A stretch of 64,000 bases of DNA from Streptomyces roseifaciens (GCF_001445655.1 NZ_LNBE01000007.1:1-64000), one strand, 5' to 3'; shown: positions 1 through 8,170, counted from the stretch's first letter. Notes: a model not told the origin generated them from the sequence alone. Made by a program: numbers and translations.

Positions 1-17
1 CGCCGAACAATTTTTCA

Positions 18-61
18 GCCTCAGGCCCTGAGTGTTATCACTCGGGGCCTGAGGCATTTTT
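18..61 (+). terminator. Rho-independent terminator
   Basis: A 15-bp stem (18-32 pairs with 41-55, one G-U pair) with an 8-nt loop is followed by a run of five T. It probably ends transcription from a gene to the left of the window and insulates the HAD gene that starts at 88. Confidence 0.8.
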
Positions 62-87
62 GCGTTCCGGGCCTCTAGGGTGACGTC

Positions 88-741
88 ATGATGCGCTATG
101 ACCTCGTCATCTTCGACAACGACGGTGTGCTCGTCGACAGCGAGCCGATCGCCAACCGGGTCCTCGCCGACTACCTCACCGAACTCGGGCACCCCACCAC
201 GTACGAGGAATCCGTCCGGGACTACATGGGGTCGGCCGTGCACCGCGTCCACGACCTGGTGCTCGAGCGCACCGGCCGGCAGCTGCCCGCCGACTTCGAC
301 ACCACCCTGCACTCCCGCACCTTCGATGCCTTCGACCGCGAGCTGCAGCCCATAAAGGGTGCTGTGGAGGTTCTCGAGTATCTGGTGGCCACCGGCGTTC
401 CGTACTGCGTCGCCTCCTCCGGGACCCATGAGCGGATCCGGTACGGCCATGGCCGTACCGGGCTGGACGAATGGTTCGAGGAATCCTGGATTTTCAGCGC
501 GGAGGACGTCGGCAGGGGCAAGCCGGCCCCGGACCTCTTTCTTCACGCCGCTCGTTCCATGGGCGTCGATCCCGCCCGCTGTGTCGTCGTCGAGGACAGC
601 CCGCTGGGCGTCCAGGCCGCGCTCGCCGCCGGAATGGACGTCTACGGCTACACCGGTATGACTCCGGCGGAGCGGTTGACCGAGGCCGGCGCCAAGGGAT
701 TGTTCGGCGACATGACCGAACTTGCTCGGCTCCTCGTCTGA
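88..741 (+). CDS. HAD-family phosphatase (beta-phosphoglucomutase-like)
   Basis: A 217-residue haloacid-dehalogenase hydrolase of the beta-phosphoglucomutase/phosphoglycolate phosphatase type, expected to be cytosolic. Motif I is FDNDGVLVDS near residues 9-18, with Asp10 as nucleophile and Asp12 as acid/base. The helical cap follows, then the motif II region VASSGT and the acidic motif IV VVEDSPLGVQAA near residue 167. Length and domain order are those of the family. Two ATGs are adjacent at 88 and 91, and either could be the start. The gene stands alone between a terminator and acuC. The substrate cannot be read from sequence; a small sugar phosphate is the usual guess. Confidence 0.85.
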   Translation: MMRYDLVIFDNDGVLVDSEPIANRVLADYLTELGHPTTYEESVRDYMGSAVHRVHDLVLERTGRQLPADFDTTLHSRTFDAFDRELQPIKGAVEVLEYLVATGVPYCVASSGTHERIRYGHGRTGLDEWFEESWIFSAEDVGRGKPAPDLFLHAARSMGVDPARCVVVEDSPLGVQAALAAGMDVYGYTGMTPAERLTEAGAKGLFGDMTELARLLV

Positions 742-823
742 CCCACTCGTCCACCCATTCATCTCATCGCCTTGTCCGAACCTCCTCCGATTTCCGTCCG
801 GCCCATCCACTACGGTGACGCTC

Positions 824-1996
824 ATGAGCGGCCGTGCGCAGTTGATGTGGGACGAGGCGGTAACGGGCTACGACTTCGGGCCCGGCCACCCCATGGATCC
901 GGTGCGGCTCGCGCTCACCATGCGGCTCGTCGAGGCGCTCGGCCTGGACCGTGCCGTACGCGTCGCCGCGGCCCGGCCCGCGGGGGATTCCACGCTGCGG
1001 CTGGTGCACCGCGAGGACTACATCGCCGCCGTGCGTGCCGCGGCCGCCGACCCCGCGTCCGCCGACGGCTCGTACGGTCTCGGGACGCCCGACGTCCCGG
1101 CCTTCCCGGCCGTGCACGACGCCTCGGCGCTGATCGCCGGGCAGTCGGTGGGCGCCGCGGAATCCGTATGGCGCGGTGAGGCCCTGCACGCGGTGAACTT
1201 CGCCGGCGGGCTGCACCATGCGATGCCCGGCGCGGCGTCCGGGTTCTGCGTGTACAACGATGCGGCCCTCGCCGTGGCCCGGCTGCTGGAGCTCGGGGCC
1301 GAGCGGGTCGCGTACGTCGACGTGGACGTGCACCACGGTGACGGCGTCCAGGCGGCCTTCTGGGAGGACCCGCGCGTCCTCACCGTCTCCCTGCACGAGC
1401 ACCCCAGCACGCTCTTCCCGCAGACCGGCTGGCCCCAGGAGACCGGTGGTCCGGGAGCCGAGGGGAGTGCCGTGAACGTGGCGCTGCCGGCGGGGACGGG
1501 TGATGCGGGGTGGCTGCGGGCGTTCCATGCCGTGGTGCCGGAGCTGCTGGCCGCCTTCCGTCCGCAGGTGCTGGTGACGCAGCACGGCGCCGACACGCAC
1601 TTCGAGGATCCGCTGGCCCATCTGGCGGTGTCCTTGGACGCCCAGCGGATGGTGGCCGAGGCCTGTCACGCGCTGGCTCACGAGCATGCGGAGGGGCGGT
1701 GGGTCGCCCTGGGCGGTGGCGGGTACGCGGTGGTCGACGTCGTGCCGCGGTCCTGGGCCCATCTGGTGGGGATCGCCGCGGGGGTGCCGGTGACTCCCGA
1801 GAGTGCCGTTCCGGAGGAGTGGCGGGCCGAAGTGTTCCGTCGTACGAGGCAGTTGGGGCCGTACCGGATGACGGACGGGCGCCGGCCGGAGTGGAAGGAC
1901 TTCACGGATTCGGGGTACGACCCGGGGGACCGGCTCGACCAGTCGATCCTCGCGACGCGGCGTGCGGTGTTCCCGGCCCACGGTCTGCTCCCGTAA
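824..1996 (+). CDS. acuC: Acetoin utilisation protein AcuC (histone-deacetylase superfamily)
   Basis: A 390-residue class I/II histone-deacetylase-like amidohydrolase, probably a zinc protein deacylase. In Bacillus and Streptomyces AcuC acts on acetylated proteins such as acetyl-CoA synthetase. Visible motifs are NFAGGLHHAM, the metal-binding YVDVDVHHGDG and later TQHGADTHFEDPL with GGGGY near the C-terminus, all in the order expected of the fold. The reading frame is open from 722, but the ATG at 824 begins the conserved part (SGRAQLMWDE); a GTG at 815 is an alternative. It lies 82 nt after the HAD gene in the same direction and could share its transcript. Confidence 0.88.
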   Translation: MSGRAQLMWDEAVTGYDFGPGHPMDPVRLALTMRLVEALGLDRAVRVAAARPAGDSTLRLVHREDYIAAVRAAAADPASADGSYGLGTPDVPAFPAVHDASALIAGQSVGAAESVWRGEALHAVNFAGGLHHAMPGAASGFCVYNDAALAVARLLELGAERVAYVDVDVHHGDGVQAAFWEDPRVLTVSLHEHPSTLFPQTGWPQETGGPGAEGSAVNVALPAGTGDAGWLRAFHAVVPELLAAFRPQVLVTQHGADTHFEDPLAHLAVSLDAQRMVAEACHALAHEHAEGRWVALGGGGYAVVDVVPRSWAHLVGIAAGVPVTPESAVPEEWRAEVFRRTRQLGPYRMTDGRRPEWKDFTDSGYDPGDRLDQSILATRRAVFPAHGLLP

Positions 1997-2125
1997 TCGG
2001 AGGAAGATGACGCTGCGTCACGCGGGCCGTGCCGCGGCGTGCAGGCCGTGCAGGCCGTTAGGCCGACCGTGGGATCCTGCGCGAATCCCCTTCGGCCCGG
2101 GGGCGGTTCCGTCAGCATCGGAACC

Positions 2126-2965
2126 GTGCTGACCGAGCTGCCCGCCCAGTCCTGTGCTCAACGTGCCCTCCGTAGCCACCTCCTCCACTCCCGTATCGCC
2201 GGTGTCGTATCCACCTCCCGGGAGCGGAGTCTGAGCCGCTATCGGATGTTCGTGGCCGGAGACCCCCGGGCGTTGCTCGGGCTGGAGCCGGAACGGGACT
2301 GGCGGCTGGGGGACTTGTTACAACTGATGGGCCGCAAGTGTGGGGTTTCGGCCGATCCCGGTCACACTTCGGGGCAGGATGTCATCGACCCCGACCGTAC
2401 GATCGTGGCACTGAGTGCCTTGGCGGACCGGCTCCCCGCGGCGGCCGCGGCCGCCGCGCCGGTGCTGATCGGCACCGGTCACCCGCACCGGCTCCTGGGC
2501 TTCTACGCCGGGTTGGCCGCCGGTCTCTCGGCGGCGGGATGCACTGTCCTCCGTCCGGCGCAGGGTCGAAGTGTCGACATAACGACCCGGTTCGGGGTAC
2601 GTACCTACAACCTGGACTACGTTCGAGGCGTCGCGCTGGTGCGTGAACCCGGCGCACGTGGGTGTGGAAGTGAGCCCGGCGTACATACGCATTCTCCGCT
2701 CCCGCTTCGGGTGGCCCTGGGAGCGGCGATGGACGGTGACGGACCGCTTCCGGCGGTGGTCATCGGGGACCACGGCTGGGTCTGCGGGGCAGGTCAGCTG
2801 GGTATTGAGGCCCTTGGCCTGGCGGATGCGGACGACCCGGCGCCGTTCGTCGGGCAGGCGGAGGGGCGGGTGTCCGTCGTCGTTCCGCTTGATGACACTG
2901 TGCGGTCTGATTACTACCGACCGCTTACTCGCTATGTACTCAATCGAGCGTGTCTGTCACAGTAG
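2126..2965 (+). CDS. Conserved actinobacterial protein, phosphatase-like; contains a TTA codon
   Basis: A 279-residue protein when started at the GTG at 2126 (an in-frame GTG at 2039 would add 29 low-quality residues). I recall relatives annotated loosely as phosphatases beside acuC and the excisionase-like regulator in Streptomyces. Readable segments are LIGTGHPHRLLGFYAGLA, a TGHPH motif before a small-residue helix, and a C-terminal VVIGDHGWVCGAGQLG stretch. No transmembrane segment or signal peptide is visible. Function is not established. It contains the rare leucine codon TTA at 2318-2320, which in Streptomyces needs the bldA tRNA, so translation may be restricted to late growth or development. 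Confidence 0.7.
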   Translation: MLTELPAQSCAQRALRSHLLHSRIAGVVSTSRERSLSRYRMFVAGDPRALLGLEPERDWRLGDLLQLMGRKCGVSADPGHTSGQDVIDPDRTIVALSALADRLPAAAAAAAPVLIGTGHPHRLLGFYAGLAAGLSAAGCTVLRPAQGRSVDITTRFGVRTYNLDYVRGVALVREPGARGCGSEPGVHTHSPLPLRVALGAAMDGDGPLPAVVIGDHGWVCGAGQLGIEALGLADADDPAPFVGQAEGRVSVVVPLDDTVRSDYYRPLTRYVLNRACLSQ

Positions 2966-3093
2966 GCGGCCGATGGCTGCTCCTCTTCCCCACTCGCATC
3001 ACCCGCCCCTAACCTGGGGAGTGAGCGCGCAGCGACGAGGAGTCACCGGAGGGGAAGCCGGTGCGCGTCATGTGCGGAAGGTTCAGGTGTGTC

Positions 3094-3303
3094 ATGGCTG
3101 CTGACCAGAGGCCTCTCAACGAGGTCGTGTTCCTGACCGTGGCGGAAGTCGCCGCGGTGATGCGAGTGTCCAAGATGACCGTGTACCGCTTGGTGCACAG
3201 CGGTCATCTGCCGGCGATCAGGGTGGGCAGGTCGTTCCGGGTCCCGGAGCAAGCGGTGCACGAGTACCTCCGAGAGTCCTACGTGGGGGTGGAAACAGCC
3301 TGA
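3094..3303 (+). CDS. Small excisionase-type helix-turn-helix DNA-binding protein (BdtA-like)
   Basis: A 69-residue protein consisting almost only of a MerR/excisionase-type winged helix: FLTVAEVAAVMRVSKMTVYRLVHSG is the HTH and LPAIRVGRSFRV the wing. The ATG at 3094 is preferred to the in-frame GTG at 3061, because the conserved sequence begins MAADQRPLNE. It resembles BldC in architecture, and I believe it corresponds to the BldD target bdtA of S. coelicolor, which lies in the same neighbourhood; that identification is from memory. It probably binds DNA cooperatively as a small regulator. The 95 nt between it and the upstream phosphatase-like gene leave room for its own promoter. Confidence 0.85.
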   Translation: MAADQRPLNEVVFLTVAEVAAVMRVSKMTVYRLVHSGHLPAIRVGRSFRVPEQAVHEYLRESYVGVETA

Positions 3304-3413
3304 CGGGGGCCCTGGATTACGCTGATCGCCCGGTGCCGGGTAGGCTGGCCCGATGTAGGTCGTGTGGGCTCGGACGCCCCGCACCGAGTGAATCGATGTA
3401 AGCGAGGGTAGTC

Positions 3414-3512
3414 GTGGGCTCTGTTATCAAGAAGCGGCGTAAGCGGATGGCCAAGAAGAAGCACCGCAAGCTGCTCAAGCGCACGCGCGTTCAGCGTCGC
3501 AACAAGAAGTAA
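3414..3512 (+). CDS. Ribosomal protein bS22 (AURKAIP1/COX24-domain micro-protein)
   Basis: A 32-residue, extremely basic protein: [16 protein letters not shown], then [16 protein letters not shown]. It starts at GTG 3414 and stops with TAA at 3510. More than half of its residues are Lys or Arg. The family is annotated as AURKAIP1/COX24 domain, and its mycobacterial member was seen as small-subunit protein bS22 in ribosome structures (established knowledge). A strong hairpin follows 22 nt after the stop. It is easily missed by gene callers because of its length. It follows the excisionase-like gene by about 110 nt, a region that may hold its own promoter. Confidence 0.9.
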   Translation: MGSVIKKRRKRMAKKKHRKLLKRTRVQRRNKK

Positions 3513-3534
3513 GCGGCACGCCGCTGTGCTCGTC

Positions 3535-3572
3535 CCGCAGCCCTTCCACCGATCATGGTGGGAGGGCTGCGG
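3535..3572 (+). terminator. Hairpin terminator after bS22 gene
   Basis: A 16-bp stem (3535-3550 with 3557-3572, one G-U pair) with a 6-nt GATCAT loop lies just downstream of the bS22 stop codon. No T-run follows, as is common for Streptomyces terminators. Confidence 0.65.
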
Positions 3573-3738
3573 TGCATTGCGGGCAGGTTGCAGTGAGTGA
3601 AGCCTCGGCTACGGCTTGAAATGTAGCTCCCCGCATCGGCCGGTCATCACAGCGCAACAACGACCCGCTACGGTGGCCGCGGCAGCACCACTCATGGGTA
3701 GGTCGTGGGCGGATCGTGGGCAGAGGAAGGCGCTGATC

Positions 3739-4785
3739 TTGGGCAAGGTCGTGCTCGTCACCGGAGTCGCACGGCAGCTGGGGGGCCGGTTCGTCCGCCG
3801 CATCCAGCGCGAGCCCGATGTGGACCGGGTGATCGGGGTGGACGCGGTGCCACCCGCGCACCATCTGGGCGGGGCCGATTTCGTACGGGCGGACATTCGC
3901 CATCCCAGGATCGCGCGGGTTCTGGCCGAACACGCTGTGGACACGGTGGTCCACATGGATGTGAACGGCACCCCGCTGGGCAAGCGCGGCAGCCGGGCGT
4001 CGGTCAAGGAGACCAACGTCATCGGCACGATGCAGCTGCTCGGCGCCTGCCAGAAGACGCCCTCGGTCAAGCGCCTGGTGGTCAAGTCGAGCACCAATGT
4101 CTACGGATCCGCGCCACGCGATCCCGCGATCTTCACCGAGACCACCCCGCCGAAGTCGCTGCCCAGCGGGGGCTTCGCCAAGGACGTGGTGGAGGTCGAG
4201 GGGTACGTGCGCGGCTTCGCCCGGCGCCGGCCCGACGTGGCGGTGTGCGTGCTGCGCTTCGCGAACATCCTCGGGCCCTGCGCCGACTCGCCGCTCGCGG
4301 AGTACTTCGCGCTGCCCGTGCTGCCCACCGTCCTCGGCTTCGACCCCCGGCTGCAGTTCGCCCACGAGGACGATGTGATCGAGGTGCTGCGGATCGCCTC
4401 GGGCGAGCCGCGCAGGGGCACGCTCAACAGCGGCACCTTCAACGTCGCGGGGGACGGGGTGCTGCTGCTCTCGCAGGCGGCCCGCCGCCTCGGGCGTCCC
4501 ACGCTCCCCTTCTTCCTGCCGACCGTCACCTGGGTCGGCTCCGCACTGCGTTCGGTCGGCGTGACGGACTTCTCGCCCGAGCAGATCCGGCTCCTCACGC
4601 ACGGGCGGGTCGTCCGGACCACCCAGATGCGCGAGGTCCTCGGCTTCGATCCGCGCTACACCACGGCGGGGGCCTTCGAGGACTATGCGCGCAGCCGAGG
4701 GCCCGGGCTGCTGCCGCCCGAGACCCTTGCCCGTACCGTCGACCGGATCGCTGCGGCACTGCCTGCCGGCCGCGGCCAGAAGTGA
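3739..4785 (+). CDS. Extended SDR, NAD-dependent epimerase/dehydratase-like
   Basis: A 348-residue extended short-chain dehydrogenase-like protein with an N-terminal Rossmann fold (KVVLVTGVARQLGGRF, residues 3-18). The frame is open from 3616, but a GGAAGG ribosome site at 3725-3730 sits 8 nt before the TTG at 3739, so that start was chosen. The nucleotide loop is atypical, and the position of the catalytic Tyr in the YxxxK motif is Gly144 while Lys148 remains (GGFAK). It may therefore bind NAD without oxidoreductase chemistry, or act on an unusual substrate. Its stop is 14 nt from the acyltransferase start, which suggests co-transcription and a shared envelope-lipid or cell-surface role. Confidence 0.8.
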   Translation: MGKVVLVTGVARQLGGRFVRRIQREPDVDRVIGVDAVPPAHHLGGADFVRADIRHPRIARVLAEHAVDTVVHMDVNGTPLGKRGSRASVKETNVIGTMQLLGACQKTPSVKRLVVKSSTNVYGSAPRDPAIFTETTPPKSLPSGGFAKDVVEVEGYVRGFARRRPDVAVCVLRFANILGPCADSPLAEYFALPVLPTVLGFDPRLQFAHEDDVIEVLRIASGEPRRGTLNSGTFNVAGDGVLLLSQAARRLGRPTLPFFLPTVTWVGSALRSVGVTDFSPEQIRLLTHGRVVRTTQMREVLGFDPRYTTAGAFEDYARSRGPGLLPPETLARTVDRIAAALPAGRGQK

Positions 4786-4799
4786 GGAGCGCACCCACC

Positions 4800-5852
4800 A
4801 TGGCGGACGCGAAGGTCATCCCGTTCGGCGGCGAGGAGCCGCGGTCCAAGCGCAAGGGCAAGCGGACGGGGCGGGCCCGTACGAACCGCGTCTCGTCCCT
4901 CGCGCCCGTGCCGCCGCAGCGGGACGTGGACCAGGCCGCGGCGGCCGAGCCCGAGCAGCCGGTGGCCGCGGACGGCAGCACCCGGGGGCGGGGGCCTGAG
5001 GCCGCGCAGGAGGGCGGCTGGGACCGGAAGCTGGCGCACGGGCTGAGCTTCCTGCGGCGGCGGATCACCGGCGAGTACGAGGTCGACGAGTTCGGCTACG
5101 ACGAGGAGCTGACCGACCAGGTCCTGATGTCCGCGCTGCGGCCGTTCTACGAGAAGTACTTCCGGGTCGAGGTGAAGGGCATCGAGAACATCCCGGAGAA
5201 GGGCGCGGCCCTGGTCGTCGCCAACCACTCCGGGACGCTTCCGGTGGACGGGCTGATGCTGCAGGTCGCGGTGCACGACCACCACCCGGCCGACCGGCAC
5301 ATCCGGATGCTCGCCGCGGACCTGGTCTTCATGCTGCCGGGCGTCAACGAGGTCTCCCGCAAGCTCGGGCACACCCTCGCCTGCGCGGAGGACGCGCAGC
5401 AGCTCCTGGAGCGGGGCGAGGTGGTCGGGGTGATGCCGGAGGGGTTCAAGGGGATCGGGAAGCCGTTCTCGGAGCGGTACAAGCTCCAGCGCTTCGGCCG
5501 GGGCGGCTTCGTGTCGACGGCACTGCGTGCCGGGGCGCCGATCGTGCCGTGCTCGATCGTCGGGGCCGAGGAGATCTATCCGATGCTCGGCAATTCCCGG
5601 ACGGTCGCGCGGCTGCTGGGGATTCCGTACTTCCCGCTGACGCCCGCGTTCCCCTGGCTGGGGCCGCTGGGGCTGGTGCCGCTGCCGACGAAGTGGACGA
5701 TCCAGTTCGGGGAGCCGATTCCCACGGACGGGTATCCGCCGGAGGCCGCGGACGACCCCATGCTGATGTTCAACCTGACCGACCAGGTACGAGAAACGAT
5801 TCAGCACACGTTGTACAAGCTGCTTGTGCAGCGGCGATCTGTGTTTTTCTGA
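4800..5852 (+). CDS. Lysophospholipid / 1-acylglycerol-3-phosphate acyltransferase family protein
   Basis: A 350-residue PlsC-superfamily acyltransferase that would transfer an acyl chain to a glycerolipid at the membrane. The first 75 residues are basic and low-complexity. The catalytic domain starts near residue 110, with VVANHSGTLPVDG holding the catalytic His143 and Asp150. The spacing is HX6D instead of the HX4D of classical PlsC. Downstream come GVMPEGFKGIGKP (substrate-phosphate motif) and the hydrophobic motif APIVPCSIVG. ATG 4800 follows a GAGGAG-like ribosome site. It is the last gene of a two-gene unit with the SDR and converges on rsbN, with a large hairpin between them. Confidence 0.85.
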   Translation: MADAKVIPFGGEEPRSKRKGKRTGRARTNRVSSLAPVPPQRDVDQAAAAEPEQPVAADGSTRGRGPEAAQEGGWDRKLAHGLSFLRRRITGEYEVDEFGYDEELTDQVLMSALRPFYEKYFRVEVKGIENIPEKGAALVVANHSGTLPVDGLMLQVAVHDHHPADRHIRMLAADLVFMLPGVNEVSRKLGHTLACAEDAQQLLERGEVVGVMPEGFKGIGKPFSERYKLQRFGRGGFVSTALRAGAPIVPCSIVGAEEIYPMLGNSRTVARLLGIPYFPLTPAFPWLGPLGLVPLPTKWTIQFGEPIPTDGYPPEAADDPMLMFNLTDQVRETIQHTLYKLLVQRRSVFF

Positions 5853-5862
5853 CCGGACCATG

Positions 5863-5917
5863 GCGGCCGGCGTTCTTCTGAGCCCCGTATCTTCCGGGGC
5901 CGAAGAACGCCGGCCGC
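5863..5917. terminator. Bidirectional terminator between acyltransferase gene and rsbN
   Basis: An outer 16-bp perfect stem (5863-5878 with 5902-5917) encloses an inner 6-bp stem (5882-5887 with 5895-5900). It lies between two convergent genes and can serve both. Confidence 0.75.
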
Positions 5918-5928
5918 CTGCCGCGCTG

Positions 5929-7140
5929 CTACTTCGGATCGTCGCCGTGGATGCCCAGGCCCGGGAGGATGTCCGGGAGGACCGGCGGGATCGTGATGCT
6001 CGGCTGCTTGGCCGGCTTGCTCTCCTTGCCGTGCGACGTGCCCTCCGGGCTGGCGCTGCCGGGCGCCGAGGGGGGCTTCAGCAGCCCCGTACCCCCGAGG
6101 AGGCCCTCGTGCTCCTCATGGCCGCCGGGGGCCGCCGGGTGCTGCCGGCCGCCGCCCGCGTGCTTGCCCTCGCCGCTGGACGAGGACGACGGCTTGGGCG
6201 CGGCGTGGCCCGAGCGGGCGGACGTGCCCGGGGAGGGGACGTCCGGCCGGACGGACGAGCCGTGCTTGCCGTGGTGGGCGGGCAGCAGGGACTGCAGCGG
6301 CTTGACCTCTTCGTCTATGGCGAAGAGGACCGAGCTCACTTCGGCTCCCACGTCGGCCAGTTGGACCGGGAGCTTCTCGCGCAGCTGGCTCCAGCTCTCG
6401 CGGTGCGAGGACGCGAAGCTGGAGAGGCGCTGGATGGGGCCGAGCGAGCGGTCGCGCTTGTAGGCGGTGTGCAGCAGGCGGTGGCCTTCGGAGGCGTCCT
6501 GGCGCATGCCCGAGAGCGTCTTGCGGATCTCGCCCAGGACCTCGTGGTCCAGGGTGCTGCCCAGCTTGCCGCGCTCCATCAGGCGGCGCGCCTCCTGCAG
6601 GCGGGTGGAGGCCCGGTCGAGCAGCAGGCCGCCGCGGTCGGAGTCGTCGTCGGCCATGCCGAGGCGGAGATCCTCCATGCCGCGCTTGAGCGGATAGAGC
6701 GAATCGCCGGGCAGGGCATTGGAACTGGCGGCCGCCACGCCGCCGAACGCACCCGCTGCCACACCCACGGTCAGCCCGCCCGCGGCGAGCCCCTTCGACC
6801 AGCGGGAGCGCGGCCGGAGCCGGCCCAGCGCGCGGTGGGCGCCGCGCCCCGACCGGCGGGCCTTCTGCTCGGGGAGGGCGGCGGAGTCACCCCCTGCGAA
6901 CTGGGTCTCCATGGCAGCGATGAGCTGTGCCCGCTGCACGGTCTTGGTCTCCGGATCGAGCCCGGGGCGGGGCAGCTCACCGAGCCGGCCCGTGAGGGCC
7001 AGCAGCCTGCCCGGCTCCGCGCCTTCGGCCGGCGGATCGGGCTGTGTGGCCGCCGCGTCCTGGACTTCCTGCTGCTCCAGGGACCGGGCGAAGGCGTTCG
7101 CCCGCCGGTGCGCCGATACGTTCGCGATCACAGGCGGCAC
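5929..7140 (-). CDS. rsbN: Anti-sigma factor RsbN (binds sigma BldN)
   Basis: A 403-residue membrane-anchored anti-sigma factor. The N-terminal cytoplasmic region (about residues 1-110) should hold the sigma-binding part, followed by one hydrophobic segment near residues 116-138 (GLAAGGLTVGVAAGAFGG). A DUF5667-type extracytoplasmic domain follows (about 140-280), then a Pro/Ser/Gly-rich tail. It lies downstream of bldN on the same strand, as in other Streptomyces, where RsbN sequesters sigma BldN and delays sporulation (established knowledge). Starts are GTG at 7140 or 7131. A promoter resembling the sigma-BldN consensus lies at 7263-7291, which fits the known feedback loop in which BldN transcribes its own inhibitor. 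Confidence 0.9.
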   Translation of the reverse strand: MPPVIANVSAHRRANAFARSLEQQEVQDAAATQPDPPAEGAEPGRLLALTGRLGELPRPGLDPETKTVQRAQLIAAMETQFAGGDSAALPEQKARRSGRGAHRALGRLRPRSRWSKGLAAGGLTVGVAAGAFGGVAAASSNALPGDSLYPLKRGMEDLRLGMADDDSDRGGLLLDRASTRLQEARRLMERGKLGSTLDHEVLGEIRKTLSGMRQDASEGHRLLHTAYKRDRSLGPIQRLSSFASSHRESWSQLREKLPVQLADVGAEVSSVLFAIDEEVKPLQSLLPAHHGKHGSSVRPDVPSPGTSARSGHAAPKPSSSSSGEGKHAGGGRQHPAAPGGHEEHEGLLGGTGLLKPPSAPGSASPEGTSHGKESKPAKQPSITIPPVLPDILPGLGIHGDDPK

Positions 7141-7262
7141 CTCCTCTCGTCATGACGGTCGACTCCTCTGAACACCTGGAGGGTTGCACGCCGTGATGAG
7201 CCTCCACTCGATCGAGTGAGTGGCTGCGGGCATGGCGTGACCGCAGGGAGTCTGCAACCCGC

Positions 7263-7291
7263 ACAACGACTGGCGCGCCAGCCGGGTTACG
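7263..7291 (-). promoter_or_regulatory. Probable sigma-BldN promoter of rsbN
   Basis: On the minus strand CGTAAC (7291-7286) and CGTTGT (7268-7263) are separated by 17 nt. The reported sigma-BldN consensus, from memory, is CGTAAC for -35 and CGTTGA for -10 with about 16 nt between. The predicted start would be near 7255, leaving a leader of about 115 nt before rsbN. Confidence 0.6.
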
Positions 7292-7336
7292 CGCCTTGGG
7301 CGATGTGACCGCTGGTGAGTGAACGGGCGCGCACGG

Positions 7337-8170
7337 TTAACGCGCGTCGTCGGGAAGGAGGCGGGCCAGGGTGCGGACCGCGCGGTACTGGAGGGTCTTG
7401 ATGGCGCCCTCGTTCTTGCCCATGACGCGGGCGGTTTCGGCGACCGAGAGCCCCTGCAGGAAGCGCAGGGTGACGCACTCCTGCTGCTGGGGGTTGAGCT
7501 TGCGCACCGCCTCCAGCAGCGCGGCGTTGGACAGGGACTCGAGGACGGAGTCCTCCGGGCTGCGCTCGACCTCATTGGCGTCGAGCATCTCGCCGGTGGT
7601 CACTTCGAGCCGGAACCTCGACGACTTGAAGTGGTCGGCGACCAGATTGCGGGCGATCGTCACGAGCCAGGCGCCGAAGTCGCGGCCCTGCCAGGTGAAG
7701 GTGCCGATGCGGCGCAGGGCGCGCAGGAACGTCTCGCTGGTGAGGTCCTCCGCGGTGGCCCGGCCGCCTACCCGGTAGTAGATATAGCGGTAGACCGTAT
7801 CGGCGTACTGGTCGTAGAGACGGCCGAAGGCCTCGGCCTCCCCGGCCTGGGCGCGCTCGACCAGGTCGAGCATGCGGGCGCTGTCGCTGTCCGCGCTGGG
7901 GCGGCGCGTTGACGTGGCGGAGCCGGAGGGCGCGGCGGACGACGCGGTGGCCGCACCGCCCCGGCGGGCGGCTCGTCTGCCCACCGCCGCGCTGCTCTCG
8001 GCGAGGGCGTAGCAGGGGCCGGCGTGGCCGGCACGGCCGCCTCCTGCAGGGGCGAGCGTGGCGAGGGCGGGGACGGCGTACGCGGTGGGGACGAAACCGC
8101 GCAGGCGGTCGAGGACCGTTGCGCGAAGCGTAGCCAGGCCCGAGGCGTCAACCCCGACGTGTGGGTACAC
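7337..8170 (-). CDS. bldN: Developmental ECF sigma factor BldN with N-terminal pro-sequence
   Basis: A 277-residue RNA polymerase sigma factor needed for aerial hyphae; known targets are bldM and the chaplin and rodlin genes. Residues about 1-95 are an Ala-rich extension unusual for ECF factors. In S. coelicolor the equivalent extension of about 86 residues is removed by proteolysis. Region sigma-2 starts near residue 100 (ARMLDLVERAQAGEAEAFGR), with YIYYRVGGRATAEDLTSETF inside it. Region sigma-4 (NPQQQECVTLRFLQGLSV, then ETARVMGKNEGAIKTLQYRA) carries the -35-reading HTH. Start is GTG 8170 with a GGGAG site. rsbN lies downstream. Expression is classically repressed by BldD. Confidence 0.95.
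   Translation of the reverse strand: MYPHVGVDASGLATLRATVLDRLRGFVPTAYAVPALATLAPAGGGRAGHAGPCYALAESSAAVGRRAARRGGAATASSAAPSGSATSTRRPSADSDSARMLDLVERAQAGEAEAFGRLYDQYADTVYRYIYYRVGGRATAEDLTSETFLRALRRIGTFTWQGRDFGAWLVTIARNLVADHFKSSRFRLEVTTGEMLDANEVERSPEDSVLESLSNAALLEAVRKLNPQQQECVTLRFLQGLSVAETARVMGKNEGAIKTLQYRAVRTLARLLPDDAR

Noticed and set aside
1..17. A tRNA or gene 3' end at the left edge
   Set aside because: Too short to judge; no acceptor-stem or T-loop sequence is visible.
5824..7155. A 443-codon plus-strand frame opposite rsbN
   Set aside because: Composition is typical of an antisense shadow; RsbN on the other strand has recognisable domains.
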